DNA of 64,000 nucleotides from Azophilus sp965221755 (GCA_965221755.1 OZ244921.1:1364001-1428000); one strand, 5' to 3'. Positions 36,232-44,805 are shown, counted from the first letter of the stretch. Numbers and translations are program-made. The notes: generated from the sequence alone by a model not told the origin.

Positions 36232-37041
36232 CTAGGGCAAGCGGCCGAGGCTGACTCTGGGGTGGCCGGCCAGATCCTTGTGGGTCTGGACTGACGCAAA
36301 CCCGCAGCCGGCGAAACGTCGGCGCACGGCCTCCGCTTGGTCGCGGCCATGCTCCAGCGCCAGCGTGCCACCGGCCTTGAGATGCGCGCTGCTCCTCTTG
36401 ATGACGGCGTTGATGGCGGCAAGCCCCTGCGGTCCGCCCGCCAAGGCGATTCGCGGTTCGGCGCGCAGTTCGTTCAGCGCCGCATCGCAGTCGGCGACGT
36501 AGGGCGGATTGCACGCAATCCAGTCGAAACGCCCGGCCAAGGCGCGGAACCAGTCGCTTTGCAGGAACTCAAGGTCCGCCCCGTGGCGGCGGGCGTTGCG
36601 CCGCGCGGTTTCGAGCGCCGCCGGGGAAACGTCCGCCGCGGTGATGCGCAGGTCCGGGCGGTGCGTCTTGACCGCCACGGCGATGCAGCCGCTGCCCGTG
36701 CCGAGATCAAGCAGGCAGCCGGCTTGAGGCGCTCGTTCGATCGCCAATTCGACGAGCCGCTCCGTTTCCGGCCTCGGCACCAAAACGCCGGGCCCCACCG
36801 CCAAGCGCAAGCCGAAGAACTCCCTTTCCCCCGTGATGTAGGCCCAAGGCTCCCGGCGTCGGCGCTCGGCAAGCCGGTCGAGGCGCTTGCGTTGGCTGGA
36901 CGAAAGCGGGGTTTCCGGGCGGGCGATGACTTGGGCCCGAGTCAGGTTAAGCAACCGGGAAGCCAGCAGTTCCCGGTCAATCCGGTCGAGGTCGCCGTTC
37001 CCGGACAGCCACTGGCCGAGGGTTTCGCCCGCTCCGCTCAA
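36232..37041 (-). CDS. prmC: Release factor glutamine methyltransferase PrmC (HemK)
   Basis: A 269-residue SAM-dependent enzyme that methylates the Gln of the GGQ motif in RF1 and RF2. The N-domain has REPWAYITGEREFFGLRLAV, the cofactor site LLDLGTGSGCIAVAVKTHRP, and the substrate motif is NPPYVAD in IACNPPYVADCDAALNEL. It overlaps prfA by four bases (ATGA), the usual arrangement, so enzyme and substrate RF1 are made together. hemA lies upstream in the same run. Confidence 0.95.
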   Translation of the reverse strand: MSGAGETLGQWLSGNGDLDRIDRELLASRLLNLTRAQVIARPETPLSSSQRKRLDRLAERRRREPWAYITGEREFFGLRLAVGPGVLVPRPETERLVELAIERAPQAGCLLDLGTGSGCIAVAVKTHRPDLRITAADVSPAALETARRNARRHGADLEFLQSDWFRALAGRFDWIACNPPYVADCDAALNELRAEPRIALAGGPQGLAAINAVIKRSSAHLKAGGTLALEHGRDQAEAVRRRFAGCGFASVQTHKDLAGHPRVSLGRLP

Positions 37042-38129
37042 GAATCGCCCAGACCCGCCAGCAGGTCGGCTTGATGCTCCTGCACCAACGGCTGCACTAT
37101 GGGCTCCAGCGCCCCCTCCAAGAGGTCGCCAAGCTGGTAGAGCGTGAGGTTGATGCGATGGTCCGTAACCCGCCCTTGGGGAAAGTTGTAAGTCCTTATG
37201 CGTTCGGAACGATCCCCGGAACCCACCAAGACGCGCCTTGACTCGGCCTGTTCGTCCTGCTGCCTGGAGCGGGCCGCATCAAGCAGTTTGGCCTGCAGCA
37301 GCGCCATGGCCCGCGCCTTGTTCTTGTGCTGTGAGCGCTCGTCCTGGCATTCGACGACGATGCCGCTCGGCAGGTGCGTCAGGCGCACCGCGGAATCGGT
37401 CTTGTTGACGTGCTGCCCGCCGGCGCCTGAGGCGCGGTAGGTGTCGATGCGCAGGTCGCCCTTGTCGATGTCCACGCTGTCGATGCTGGCGGCTTCGGGC
37501 AGGATGGCGACCGTGCAGGCCGACGTGTGGATGCGGCCCTGGGACTCGGTTTCCGGCACCCGCTGCACCCGATGGGCGCCGGACTCGAACTTCAGGCGGC
37601 TGTAAACGCGCCCGCCCTCAATGCGGCTGATGATTTCCTTGTAGCCGCCGTGCTCCCCGGGCCGGCTGCTGAGCACTTCCAGCTGCCAGCCCTGTCCTTC
37701 GGCATACTTGCTGTACATGCGGAACAGGTCGCCGGCAAAGATCGCCGCCTCATCGCCGCCGGTGCCGGCGCGGATTTCGAGGAAGACGTTGGCCTCGTCG
37801 TTGGGATCCTTGGGCAGCATCAGCGTGCGCAGGGACGACTCAGCGGCGGCGATTTCGCGGCCAAGGGCGGCAGTTTCCTCCTGGGCCAGCTCGCGCAGCT
37901 CCGCATCGCCGTCGCTGGCGAGGGCTTCGGACTCCTTCAGTTCGCGCTCAAGCCGCTGGCAGCGCTCGAAGTTCCGGGTGACCGGCTCCAGTTCGGCGAA
38001 CTCACGGGACAGCGCCTCGAACCGGCGGCGGTCGGCGAGCACTTCAGCCTCGGACAACAGCGCGCCGACCTCCTCAAATCGTTCGGAGAGATCGGCCAGC
38101 TTGGCTCTCACTGAAGACGACAGCGGCAT
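37038..38129 (-). CDS. prfA: Peptide chain release factor 1
   Basis: A 363-residue RF1 that terminates translation at UAA and UAG. The GGQ motif is in RASGAGGQHVNKTDSAVRLT (about residue 238). The PxT-type codon-recognition region lies in RVQRVPETESQGRIHTSACT, where the RF1 tripeptide would be read as PET. Its presence confirms that UAG is a normal stop in this organism, which matters for the amber codons in vapC at 62.1-62.5 kb. The gene lies between hemA (14 bases) and prmC. Confidence 0.96.
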   Translation of the reverse strand: MPLSSSVRAKLADLSERFEEVGALLSEAEVLADRRRFEALSREFAELEPVTRNFERCQRLERELKESEALASDGDAELRELAQEETAALGREIAAAESSLRTLMLPKDPNDEANVFLEIRAGTGGDEAAIFAGDLFRMYSKYAEGQGWQLEVLSSRPGEHGGYKEIISRIEGGRVYSRLKFESGAHRVQRVPETESQGRIHTSACTVAILPEAASIDSVDIDKGDLRIDTYRASGAGGQHVNKTDSAVRLTHLPSGIVVECQDERSQHKNKARAMALLQAKLLDAARSRQQDEQAESRRVLVGSGDRSERIRTYNFPQGRVTDHRINLTLYQLGDLLEGALEPIVQPLVQEHQADLLAGLGDS

Positions 38130-38143
38130 GGGCAGGGGCCAAG

Positions 38144-39397
38144 TCAGTCGAGCCCGTAAACCGATTTGAACGCCTCAAGCAGATCCATGCGCCCTTCGGC
38201 GCTTGCGCTGCGCAGGGCGACCGTGGGCTGATGGATGAGCTTGCGGGTCAGGCTCTCGCTGAGGCGCGTGAGCACCGCTTCGGGGGGTGCGCCGTTGCGC
38301 AGGCTCTTGAGCGCCTTTTCCAGTTCGGCGGCCTGCACGTCCTCCGCATTCTCCCGATATTGCCGCAGCATTCGCTGGCCTTGACGCACCCGCCGCTCCG
38401 CGACGAAGCGCCGCGCTCCCTGGTCGATCAGGGATTCAGCGGAATCGGCCTCCAGCAGGCGTTGACGGCGGTTGGCCTCGACGATGGCGCTCAAGTCATC
38501 GATGCTGTACAGGTAAACGTCGGGCAGTTCCCCAACCTCCGGCTCGATGTCCCGGGGCACGGCAATGTCAACCATGAAGATGGGGCGGCGGCGGCGTTGC
38601 CGGATGGCCGCCTCCACTGCCCCCTTGCCGATCACCGGCAGGGCGCTGCCGGTTGAGGCGATCACGATGTCGTGGTCGCGCAGCGCCTTCGGCACCGCGC
38701 TCAACTGCGCCGGCAGGGCGCTGAAGCGGGTGGCCAAGTCCTCGGCGTTGGCGATGGTTCGGTTGGCGATGGTCATGCCGCCGATGCCCTGCTCGGCAAG
38801 ATGCTCGGCCACCCGCCGGATGGTGTCGCCGGCGCCGAGCAGCAGCGCCCGCTTGTGGGTCAGGTCGGTGAATATCTGCTTGGCCATGGCCACCGCCGCA
38901 TAGGCTACCGAAATCGGGTTGCGGCCAATGCCCGTGTCCGTGCGCACCCGCTTGGCGGCGTTCAGGGCCATTTGCGAAAGCAGGTTCAGTTCCGAACCCA
39001 CGGCGCCAAGGTTGCGCGCCAGTTCATAGGCGGACTTCACCTGCCCCATGATCTGCGGCTCGCCGAGCACTTGGGAGTCGAGGCCCGCCGCCACGCGAAT
39101 CAAATGGTTGGCGGCATCCTGATCCCAATAGCGGTAGATGGCGCTTTGCAGTTCGCCAACCGGCACGGCGCGATGCGCCGCCAGCCACTCGGCGAGGACC
39201 GGCTCACGCTCGGGATCGATGGCGCAGTAAAGCTCTGTGCGGTTGCAGGTGGAGATTATGGCCGCTTCGGTCAAGCTCGGCACCGCCTGCGTCACTTCCA
39301 CGAGCGCTGAGCCTAGCGTATCTTCCGGGAACGCCACCCGCTCCCGCAGTTCGATGGGCGCGGTGCGGTAGTTGAGTCCGTAAGCCAGAATTGCCAT
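38144..39397 (-). CDS. hemA: Glutamyl-tRNA reductase
   Basis: A 417-residue enzyme that reduces glutamyl-tRNA(Glu) to glutamate-1-semialdehyde, the first committed step of C5 tetrapyrrole synthesis. ATG 39397 gives AILAYGLNYRTAPIELRERV, and the nucleophilic Cys is in IISTCNRTELYCA. The NADPH-binding domain shows LLLGAGDTIRRVAEHLAEQG, and the dimerisation helix is C-terminal. The longer frame to 39481 runs into the divergent lolB start region. hemA-prfA-prmC order is typical of gammaproteobacteria. Confidence 0.95.
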   Translation of the reverse strand: MAILAYGLNYRTAPIELRERVAFPEDTLGSALVEVTQAVPSLTEAAIISTCNRTELYCAIDPEREPVLAEWLAAHRAVPVGELQSAIYRYWDQDAANHLIRVAAGLDSQVLGEPQIMGQVKSAYELARNLGAVGSELNLLSQMALNAAKRVRTDTGIGRNPISVAYAAVAMAKQIFTDLTHKRALLLGAGDTIRRVAEHLAEQGIGGMTIANRTIANAEDLATRFSALPAQLSAVPKALRDHDIVIASTGSALPVIGKGAVEAAIRQRRRRPIFMVDIAVPRDIEPEVGELPDVYLYSIDDLSAIVEANRRQRLLEADSAESLIDQGARRFVAERRVRQGQRMLRQYRENAEDVQAAELEKALKSLRNGAPPEAVLTRLSESLTRKLIHQPTVALRSASAEGRMDLLEAFKSVYGLD

Positions 39398-39463
39398 GGT
39401 GGATGGGTCGCCTCCAAAGCAAAAGTCGAAACGGATCCATTGTAGCAGCAGAGTCACTTCTTC

Positions 39464-40024
39464 GTGTTCCCGCCGAATCACTTGTTTCCAACCGCGATTT
39501 TCGCTGCGTTTTGGTTACTGTCGGGCTGCGTCTCCGTCCCTCCGGCGCCCTCGGAAGCGGGCTTCTCGGTCAGGGGCAAGATCGGCGTCGTTGAGGACGG
39601 GGATTCCTGGTCGGCCCGTTTCGTCTGGCGGCAGTCCGGCGAACGCTTCGAGATCGACCTTTGGGGACCGTTGGGGCAGGGCCAAACCCGCCTGCGTGGA
39701 ACGCCCTACCGGCTTGAGATCATGGATGCGGATGGCGGCGTGCGAACTGCAGGCAGCCTTGAGGGGGTGATGCTCGTCGAACTCGGCTGGAGCCTGCCGC
39801 TGGGCCTGCTGATCGACTGGCTGCAGGGCAGGCCCTCCCCGCAGGCGCCGATGACGGACGCGGTGCGCAACCGGGAAGGCGGCCTCAAGGAATTCCGGCA
39901 ACTTGGCTGGCAGGTGCGCTTCGAGCGCATCAAGAGGGCGCCAGCCGACGCCCCGCCGCGCCGCATAACCGCGCAAAGGCCCGGCTATCGGGTTCGGGTG
40001 GCCGTTTGGGAGCGTGGAGCCTGA
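39464..40024 (+). CDS. lolB: Outer-membrane lipoprotein insertion protein LolB
   Basis: A 186-residue lipoprotein. The signal peptide FPTAIFAAFWLLSGC ends in a lipobox LSGC, so it is anchored in the outer membrane. The convex beta sheet begins FSVRGKIGVVEDGDSWSARF and continues WRQSGERFEIDLWGPLGQGQ, the usual LolB signature. It receives lipoproteins from LolA. The start is GTG 39464. It is divergent from hemA across 66 bases. The gene that commonly follows lolB, ispE, is absent; a tRNA-Gln comes next. Confidence 0.88.
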   Translation: MFPPNHLFPTAIFAAFWLLSGCVSVPPAPSEAGFSVRGKIGVVEDGDSWSARFVWRQSGERFEIDLWGPLGQGQTRLRGTPYRLEIMDADGGVRTAGSLEGVMLVELGWSLPLGLLIDWLQGRPSPQAPMTDAVRNREGGLKEFRQLGWQVRFERIKRAPADAPPRRITAQRPGYRVRVAVWERGA

Positions 40025-40082
40025 ACCCAAGTCGGCCATCCCGCCGGCCAACATGGGCGCTGCCGGAGCACGGGATTTTAAT

Positions 40083-40111
40083 TTGACAGCCATGGTGCTC
40101 AAACGCAAAAT
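40083..40111 (+). promoter_or_regulatory. Probable sigma-70 promoter of tRNA-Gln/prs
   Basis: TTGACA (40083-40088), a 17-base spacer and CAAAAT (40106-40111) lie 41 bases before the tRNA-Gln gene. The -35 is consensus and the -10 matches four of six positions. Confidence 0.5.
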
Positions 40112-40151
40112 AGCGCCCCCACTGAGGGTGCCGGGGATTTCAGCTTTCTTC

Positions 40152-40226
40152 TGGGGTGTCGCCAAGCGGTAAGGCACCGGGTTTTGATCCCGGCATGCGC
40201 AGGTTCGAATCCTGCCACCCCAGCCA
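40152..40226 (+). tRNA. tRNA-Gln (TTG anticodon)
   Basis: A complete cloverleaf with acceptor TGGGGTG/CACCCCA, D arm, anticodon stem CCGGG/CCCGG with loop TTTTGAT (anticodon TTG at 40184-40186), T arm GCAGG-TTCGAAT-CCTGC, discriminator G and an encoded CCA. Its place just before prs is conserved in gammaproteobacteria. The last 13 bases, CCCCAGCCACATG, recur at 40384-40396. Confidence 0.96.
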
Positions 40227-40294
40227 CATGGCGTGACATTGGAATTTTTGCAGGCAGGCGGGTCGAAGGCGGCAGGGTTCGAACCGGGTTCGAC

Positions 40295-40396
40295 AAACCC
40301 ACCCCAAGCGGGTTTGGCCGTCGGCGCCGAGCGCCGACGATCCCGAAGGGACGGTCGCGCGAAGCGCGTCCGCAATCACGCCGCCCCAGCCACATG
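40295..40396. repeat. Array of four short hairpins ending in a copy of the tRNA-Gln 3' end
   Basis: Between tRNA-Gln and prs, four consecutive inverted repeats occur: AAACCC/GGGTTT (40295-40315), an 8-bp stem with loop CGA (40320-40338), TCCC-GAA-GGGA (40341-40351) and GGACG/CGTCC enclosing CGCGC-GAA-GCGCG (40349-40371). The stretch ends with the direct repeat of the tRNA end at 40384-40396. This looks like a small insertion at the tRNA 3' end, and the hairpins may also shape the prs leader. Confidence 0.6.
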
Positions 40397-40421
40397 ACGC
40401 AACTCCGACCAGGATGACATC

Positions 40422-41366
40422 GTGGCCCAAATGATGATCTTCTCCGGCAGTTCCAACCCCGCCTTGGCGGAGCGGGTGGTTGCGGAACTGCGCATTGACC
40501 TCGGCCGTGCCAGGGTGAGCCGCTTCAGTGATGGCGAAGTCAACGTTGAAATTCGCGAAAACGTGCGCGGTTGCGACGCCTTCATCCTCCAATCCACCTG
40601 TGCGCCCACCAATGACAACCTCATGGAACTGGTCATCATGGCGGACGCCATCCGCCGCGCTTCCGCCCATCGGGTCACTGCGGTGGTGCCCTATTACGGG
40701 TACGCCCGCCAAGATCGCCGCCCCCGCTCGGCACGGGTGCCGATCAGCGCCAAGGTGGTGGCCAACATGCTCGACAGCGTGGGCGTCAACCGGCTGCTCA
40801 CGGTGGATCTGCACGCCGACCAAATTCAAGGCTACTTTGAAATGCCGGTGGATAACGTGTACGGCTCGCCGGTGCTCGTCGATCACATCGCCACCCGCGG
40901 CTACAAGGATCCTGTGGTCGTGTCGCCGGACGTCGGTGGCGTGGTGCGGGCGCGGGCCATTGCCAAGCAGCTCGACGATCTCGATCTCGCCATCATCGAC
41001 AAGCGCCGCCCGCAGGCTAATGAAAGCCGGGTGATGAACGTCATTGGCGATGTCAGCGGCCGAACCTGCATTCTCGTGGACGACATCGTGGACACGGCCG
41101 GCACCCTATGCACTGCCGCCGCCGCGCTCAAGGAGGAAGGCGCCGTCAGCGTGGTGGCCTACATCACCCATCCCGTGCTCTCCGGCCCCGCCGTCAAGCG
41201 CATCGCCAAATCAGCGATCGACGAGATGGTGGTGACCGACACCATACCCTTGTGCGAGGCTGCGGCGACCTGTTCGAAGATTCATCAGCTGAGCCTGGAC
41301 CGCCTGTTGGCTGAAGCGATCCGGCGGGTCAGCCACGAGGAGTCCTTGAGCGCCATGTTCCGCTGA
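40422..41366 (+). CDS. prs: Ribose-phosphate pyrophosphokinase
   Basis: A 314-residue class I PRPP synthetase that joins ATP and ribose-5-phosphate to give PRPP for nucleotide, histidine and tryptophan synthesis. Motifs are MIFSGSSNPALAERVVAELR, SFSDGEVNVEIRENVRGCD-like FSDGEVNVEI, the flexible loop YYGYARQDRRPRSARVPISA and the PRPP loop LVDDIVDTAGTLCTAA. The start is GTG 40422; ATG at 40431 is an alternative. It lies in the conserved tRNA-Gln-prs-rplY-pth-ychF order. Confidence 0.96.
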   Translation: MAQMMIFSGSSNPALAERVVAELRIDLGRARVSRFSDGEVNVEIRENVRGCDAFILQSTCAPTNDNLMELVIMADAIRRASAHRVTAVVPYYGYARQDRRPRSARVPISAKVVANMLDSVGVNRLLTVDLHADQIQGYFEMPVDNVYGSPVLVDHIATRGYKDPVVVSPDVGGVVRARAIAKQLDDLDLAIIDKRRPQANESRVMNVIGDVSGRTCILVDDIVDTAGTLCTAAAALKEEGAVSVVAYITHPVLSGPAVKRIAKSAIDEMVVTDTIPLCEAAATCSKIHQLSLDRLLAEAIRRVSHEESLSAMFR

Positions 41367-41434
41367 TCGGCGCGCTGCCTAAAGCCAAACCACGCAAACC
41401 ACCAGACCTGAACGGAACCCATTGGAGTCCCACC

Positions 41435-42082
41435 ATGCCGCAGCCCATTGAACTCAACGCCAACCCTCGAACCGAACTCGGCACGGGCGCCAGCCGCCGC
41501 CTGCGGCGAGCGGGCGAGAGGCTGCCGGGCATCATCTATGGCGGTGAAGACGCACCGCAGCCCGTGACATTGAGCGCCAATGAACTCGCCAAGGCCATGC
41601 AGCAGGAGGCCTTCCTTTCCCAGATCGTCAAGGTTTGGGTGGACGGCGCCGAGCAGCAGGCATTGGTGCGCGACCTGCAGCTGCATCCGGTGAACGACAA
41701 GGTGCTGCACGTGGACTTCCTTCGAGTTGAAGCCGACCGGCCCATCAACACCAATGTGCCCCTGCGCTTCATCAATGAAGACAAGTGCGTCGGCGCGCGC
41801 ACCGGCGGCGGCAGCATCGCCCACAATCTGGTGGACGTGGAAGTCAGCTGCCTGCCCAAGGACCTGCCGGAGTTCATAGAGGTGGACCTGACGGCGCTGG
41901 AGGTCGGGCAAGCCCTGCACCTCAGCGACCTCAACCTGCCGGAGGGAGTGGCCTTGGTGGCCCTTGGCTACGGCGAAGACCACGACATTCCCGTGGTCAG
42001 CGTGCAGTCGCCCAGAGGCGGCACGGCTGAAGCCGAAAAGGAGGAGGCGCCAGCCGAACCGGACTCGTCCGCTGAGGACTAG
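41435..42082 (+). CDS. rplY: 50S ribosomal protein L25 (TL5/Ctc form)
   Basis: A 215-residue L25 with the general-stress Ctc C-terminal domain. The 5S rRNA-binding domain has RTELGTGASRRLRRAGERLP and PGIIYGGEDAPQPVTLSANE, and the C-terminal beta domain starts HVDFLRVEADRPINTNVPLR. It ends in an acidic tail (KEEAPAEPDSSAED). Such two-domain L25 is usual in many proteobacteria. Its stop codon overlaps the context of the pth start one base later. Confidence 0.95.
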   Translation: MPQPIELNANPRTELGTGASRRLRRAGERLPGIIYGGEDAPQPVTLSANELAKAMQQEAFLSQIVKVWVDGAEQQALVRDLQLHPVNDKVLHVDFLRVEADRPINTNVPLRFINEDKCVGARTGGGSIAHNLVDVEVSCLPKDLPEFIEVDLTALEVGQALHLSDLNLPEGVALVALGYGEDHDIPVVSVQSPRGGTAEAEKEEAPAEPDSSAED

Positions 42083-42083
42083 C

Positions 42084-42671
42084 CTGCGCCTGATCGTCGG
42101 CTTGGGCAATCCCGGCCCAGCGTACGCAGCCACGCGCCACAACATCGGCGTGGCCTTCGTTCGTCATCTGGCCGGCCGCTTTGGGATCGGCTTCGCGGCG
42201 GCCGCCAAGGTCAAGGGCGAGGCCGGGCGAGGCCTCATCGGCATTGCCGACGTGCATCTGCTGCTGCCCGGCTCCTACATGAACCAAAGCGGCGAAGTCG
42301 TGGCGCCCTACGCCCGCTGCTATCGGGTGGCGCCGGAGGAGATGCTGGTGGCCTACGACGAAGTGGCTTTCGAGCCCGGCATCGCGCGCCTGAAGACCGG
42401 TGGCGGGGCGAATGGACACAATGGCGTCGAGAGCCTCATTGAGCATTTGGGGTCGCGGGACTTCCATCGGCTGCGCATCGGCGTCGGCCACCCCGGCGAC
42501 AAGGCGCAGATGGTGCGCTACCTCACTGCGGTCAGCATGCCGGCGGCGGAGCGCGAACGGGCGGCGGCGGCGTTTGAACTGGACGACGAGCTGCTGGTCG
42601 CCTTGGCCGAAGGCAGGCTGCAAGCGGTGATGAACCAGCTGCACGCCGGCGCATCGCCTCCGGCGACGTGA
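42084..42671 (+). CDS. pth: Peptidyl-tRNA hydrolase
   Basis: A 195-residue enzyme that releases peptides from peptidyl-tRNA. The catalytic His is in LGNPGPAYAATRHNIGVAFV; SYMNQSGEVV and GGGANGHNGVESLIEHLGSR are the other two active-site segments. The start is unusual. No ATG, GTG or TTG exists between the rplY stop and the first conserved residues (LRLIVGLGNPG). The best candidate is CTG 42084, five bases after GAGGA. The only standard alternative in frame is a TTG at 41964, deep inside rplY. Translation coupled to rplY is likely. Confidence 0.92.
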   Translation: MRLIVGLGNPGPAYAATRHNIGVAFVRHLAGRFGIGFAAAAKVKGEAGRGLIGIADVHLLLPGSYMNQSGEVVAPYARCYRVAPEEMLVAYDEVAFEPGIARLKTGGGANGHNGVESLIEHLGSRDFHRLRIGVGHPGDKAQMVRYLTAVSMPAAERERAAAAFELDDELLVALAEGRLQAVMNQLHAGASPPAT

Positions 42672-42677
42672 TCGATC

Positions 42678-42771
42678 TGTGCGGGCTTAAGAAACACCTC
42701 GGAATCTGATCTAAGCGATGAGCGCGGAGTTTCGCGAAGGCGAAACTCCATCCGCGACCGTCAGGTCGCGC
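42678..42771 (+). repeat. REP-like double-hairpin repeat, copy 6
   Basis: Plus-oriented copy between pth and ychF with both hairpins. The first loop is reduced to GAAG (GGAGTTTCGC-GAAG-GCGAAACTCC). Confidence 0.9.
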
Positions 42772-42854
42772 CTGCTGGCGCTCTTCGGGGGCATTCTGCG
42801 AAAATGCGCCGCTTCCGTCCACTTGGGCACTGATCAAGGCATCCCGGCAGTCCC

Positions 42855-43946
42855 ATGGGATTCAATTGCGGCATCGTCGGTCTGCCCAACGTGGGCAAGT
42901 CCACCTTGTTCAACGCCCTCACCAGGGCGGGCATCGATGCGGAAAACTTCCCCTTCTGCACCATCGATCCCAACACCGGCGTCGTTCCGGTGCCCGACCC
43001 GCGCCTAGACCGCATCGCCGCCATCGTCAAGCCCGCCAAGGTGGTGCCCACCGCCATGGAATTCGTCGATATTGCGGGCCTCGTCGCCGGCGCCGCCCAA
43101 GGCGAGGGGCTCGGCAACCAGTTTCTGGCCCACATTCGCGAGACCCACGCCATCGCCCACGTCGTGCGCTGCTTTGAGGACGGCAACATCGTCCACGTGG
43201 CGGGGCAAGTGTCCCCTGCCGATGACATCGAGATCATCAACACCGAACTCGCCTTGGCCGACCTTGAGACCGTGGCGCGCGCCGCCGACCGCGTCCGTCG
43301 CATGGCGGGTTCCGGAGACAGGGAAGCCGCCGCCTTCATGGCGCTGCTCGAGCAAGTGCGCGAAGGCTTGGAAGCCGGCGCTTCGGTGCGCTCGCTGGCG
43401 TTGGACGGCAACGCCCGCGCCCGGCTGCGTGAACTGCACCTATTGACGGCCAAGCCGGTGCTGTACGTCGCCAACGTCGCTGAGGACGGCTTCGACGGCA
43501 ATGCCTTGCTCGACGAAGTGGCCGCCATCGCCGCTGAGGAGGGCGCTCCGGTGGTGCCGATCTGCAATCGCATCGAAGCGGAGATCGCCGAACTCGACGC
43601 AGTCGAACGCGAGGAGTTCCTGGATGCCCTCGGCATCGAGGAACCGGGTCTAAACCGGGTGATTCGGGCGGGCTACGGCCTGCTCGGGCTGCACCACTAC
43701 TTCACGGCCGGGCCCAAGGAGGCTCGGGCCTGGACCATTGCCGTCGGCACCCGGGCGCCTCAAGCCGCCAGCGTGATTCACACGGACTTCGAAAGGGGCT
43801 TCATCCGCGCCGAGGTGGTCGGCTACGAGGACTTCATCGCCTGCGGCGGCGAGCAGGGCGCCAAGGATGCCGGCAAGTGGCGCCTGGAGGGCAAGGACTA
43901 CGTGGTGGCGGACGGCGACCTGATGCACTTCCGCTTCAACGTGTGA
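42855..43946 (+). CDS. ychF: Ribosome-associated ATPase YchF (OLA1 type)
   Basis: A 363-residue TRAFAC P-loop protein. The G1 loop is CGIVGLPNVGKSTLFNALT, followed by AGIDAENFPFCTIDPNTGVV, the DxxG region FVDIAGLVAGAAQGEGLGNQ and the NxxE motif in VLYVANVAEDG, which shifts specificity to ATP. The C-terminal TGS-like domain has FTAGPKEARAWTIAVGTRAP. It ends the conserved block and is followed by a hairpin terminator. Confidence 0.95.
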   Translation: MGFNCGIVGLPNVGKSTLFNALTRAGIDAENFPFCTIDPNTGVVPVPDPRLDRIAAIVKPAKVVPTAMEFVDIAGLVAGAAQGEGLGNQFLAHIRETHAIAHVVRCFEDGNIVHVAGQVSPADDIEIINTELALADLETVARAADRVRRMAGSGDREAAAFMALLEQVREGLEAGASVRSLALDGNARARLRELHLLTAKPVLYVANVAEDGFDGNALLDEVAAIAAEEGAPVVPICNRIEAEIAELDAVEREEFLDALGIEEPGLNRVIRAGYGLLGLHHYFTAGPKEARAWTIAVGTRAPQAASVIHTDFERGFIRAEVVGYEDFIACGGEQGAKDAGKWRLEGKDYVVADGDLMHFRFNV

Positions 43947-43952
43947 AGCCTG

Positions 43953-43981
43953 CGCCCGCTCCGAAGATCCCGGAGCGGGCG
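43953..43981 (+). terminator. Hairpin terminator-like structure after ychF
   Basis: An 11-bp perfect GC-rich stem (43953-43963 with 43971-43981, loop AAGATCC) lies seven bases after the ychF stop. There is no U-tract, so it is either a weak intrinsic terminator or an RNA 3'-end stabiliser. Confidence 0.55.
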
Positions 43982-44120
43982 GTCCCGTCATCGATTGGGC
44001 CACTGGAATGCGCCAGTCCCCAGCGGAATTCCGGACCGAGGCGGAGCCCCTGAGCCGAGGGCGTCCCATCCTCGCCCGGCGCAAAGCGCCGTCAATCCGG
44101 CAGCAAGTCGCTCGATGGCC

Positions 44121-44522
44121 TCAGTTGATGTCCAGCGAGTCCTCCACCGAAGCCGCCGGCGGATGGGTGCAAATGCCGGATTGATGCAGTGCCAGCCTGG
44201 GCTGGCCGTCCTCTTCAACAAACAGATTGGTGGCCGCCATGGTGCTGCCCGCCACCACTTCGTAGCAGACAACCACCACGATGTCGGCCCCCATGCGGCA
44301 GGAGCTGGCGCTGTGAAAGGTCATCGGCGGTTGGTCGGGATTGGCAAGGATGGAGCGCCAACTGTCCATGATGGCCTCGCGCCCAATCAGCGCAGGCCAG
44401 CCCGGATGCAGGCAAACGGCCTCATGCCGCGCCGACCAAAGCGCCTCCATCGCCGCCACGTCCCGCCGGTTGAAGGCCATGTAGAAGGCTTCGTTCGCGA
44501 ATTCGGCTTCGCTTGGATGCAT
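44121..44522 (-). CDS. SnoaL-like / NTF2-fold protein
   Basis: A 133-residue cone-shaped alpha+beta protein of the NTF2/SnoaL_3 type. EAFYMAFNRRDVAAMEALWS followed by VCLHPGWPALIGREAIMDSW and the strands MTFHSASSCRMGADIVVVVC, then ATNLFVEEDGQPRLALHQSG are characteristic. Most such proteins are small isomerases, hydratases or of unknown function. It is encoded convergent to ychF, at the edge of the accessory patch that contains the decayed tRNA copy. Confidence 0.82.
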   Translation of the reverse strand: MHPSEAEFANEAFYMAFNRRDVAAMEALWSARHEAVCLHPGWPALIGREAIMDSWRSILANPDQPPMTFHSASSCRMGADIVVVVCYEVVAGSTMAATNLFVEEDGQPRLALHQSGICTHPPAASVEDSLDIN

Positions 44523-44610
44523 GCGTTGGGCTCCGGGGCGCAGCTTTAAGTTCGAGGATTATAGGCATGATCCTGCACCCTCCCGGCAACCGAATCGGCC
44601 CCCAACATTC

Positions 44611-44750
44611 AGCCTTCCCCGTCCCCCGGACAACCGCCCGCCTGCCGCCGGGCGGCAGGCTCAAGCGGCCAGGCGACCCGGCCGGTCGGAGCGTCAGGAT
44701 TCATGGTCCCGGGGCCGGGGGTTGGAGCCTGCCCTGGCCGACGCTTCAAC
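44611..44750 (+). pseudogene. Decayed duplicate of tRNA-Met and its 5' flank
   Basis: Bases 44667-44743 align along their length with the intact tRNA-Met at 45644, including CAGGATTCAT of the anticodon arm and GGGGGTTxGAG of the T arm, and the 5' flank and the downstream CTTCAAC match as well. D arm, anticodon stem and T stem no longer pair, and CCA is lost, so it cannot be functional. The two copies are direct repeats bracketing about 0.9 kb that includes the poly-C ORF. Confidence 0.7.
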
Positions 44751-44805
44751 GCTGGCGATGGGGAGGCGCCTCGACGACCGTGGGTTCGAGGGCGTCCGGG
44801 CGCCG

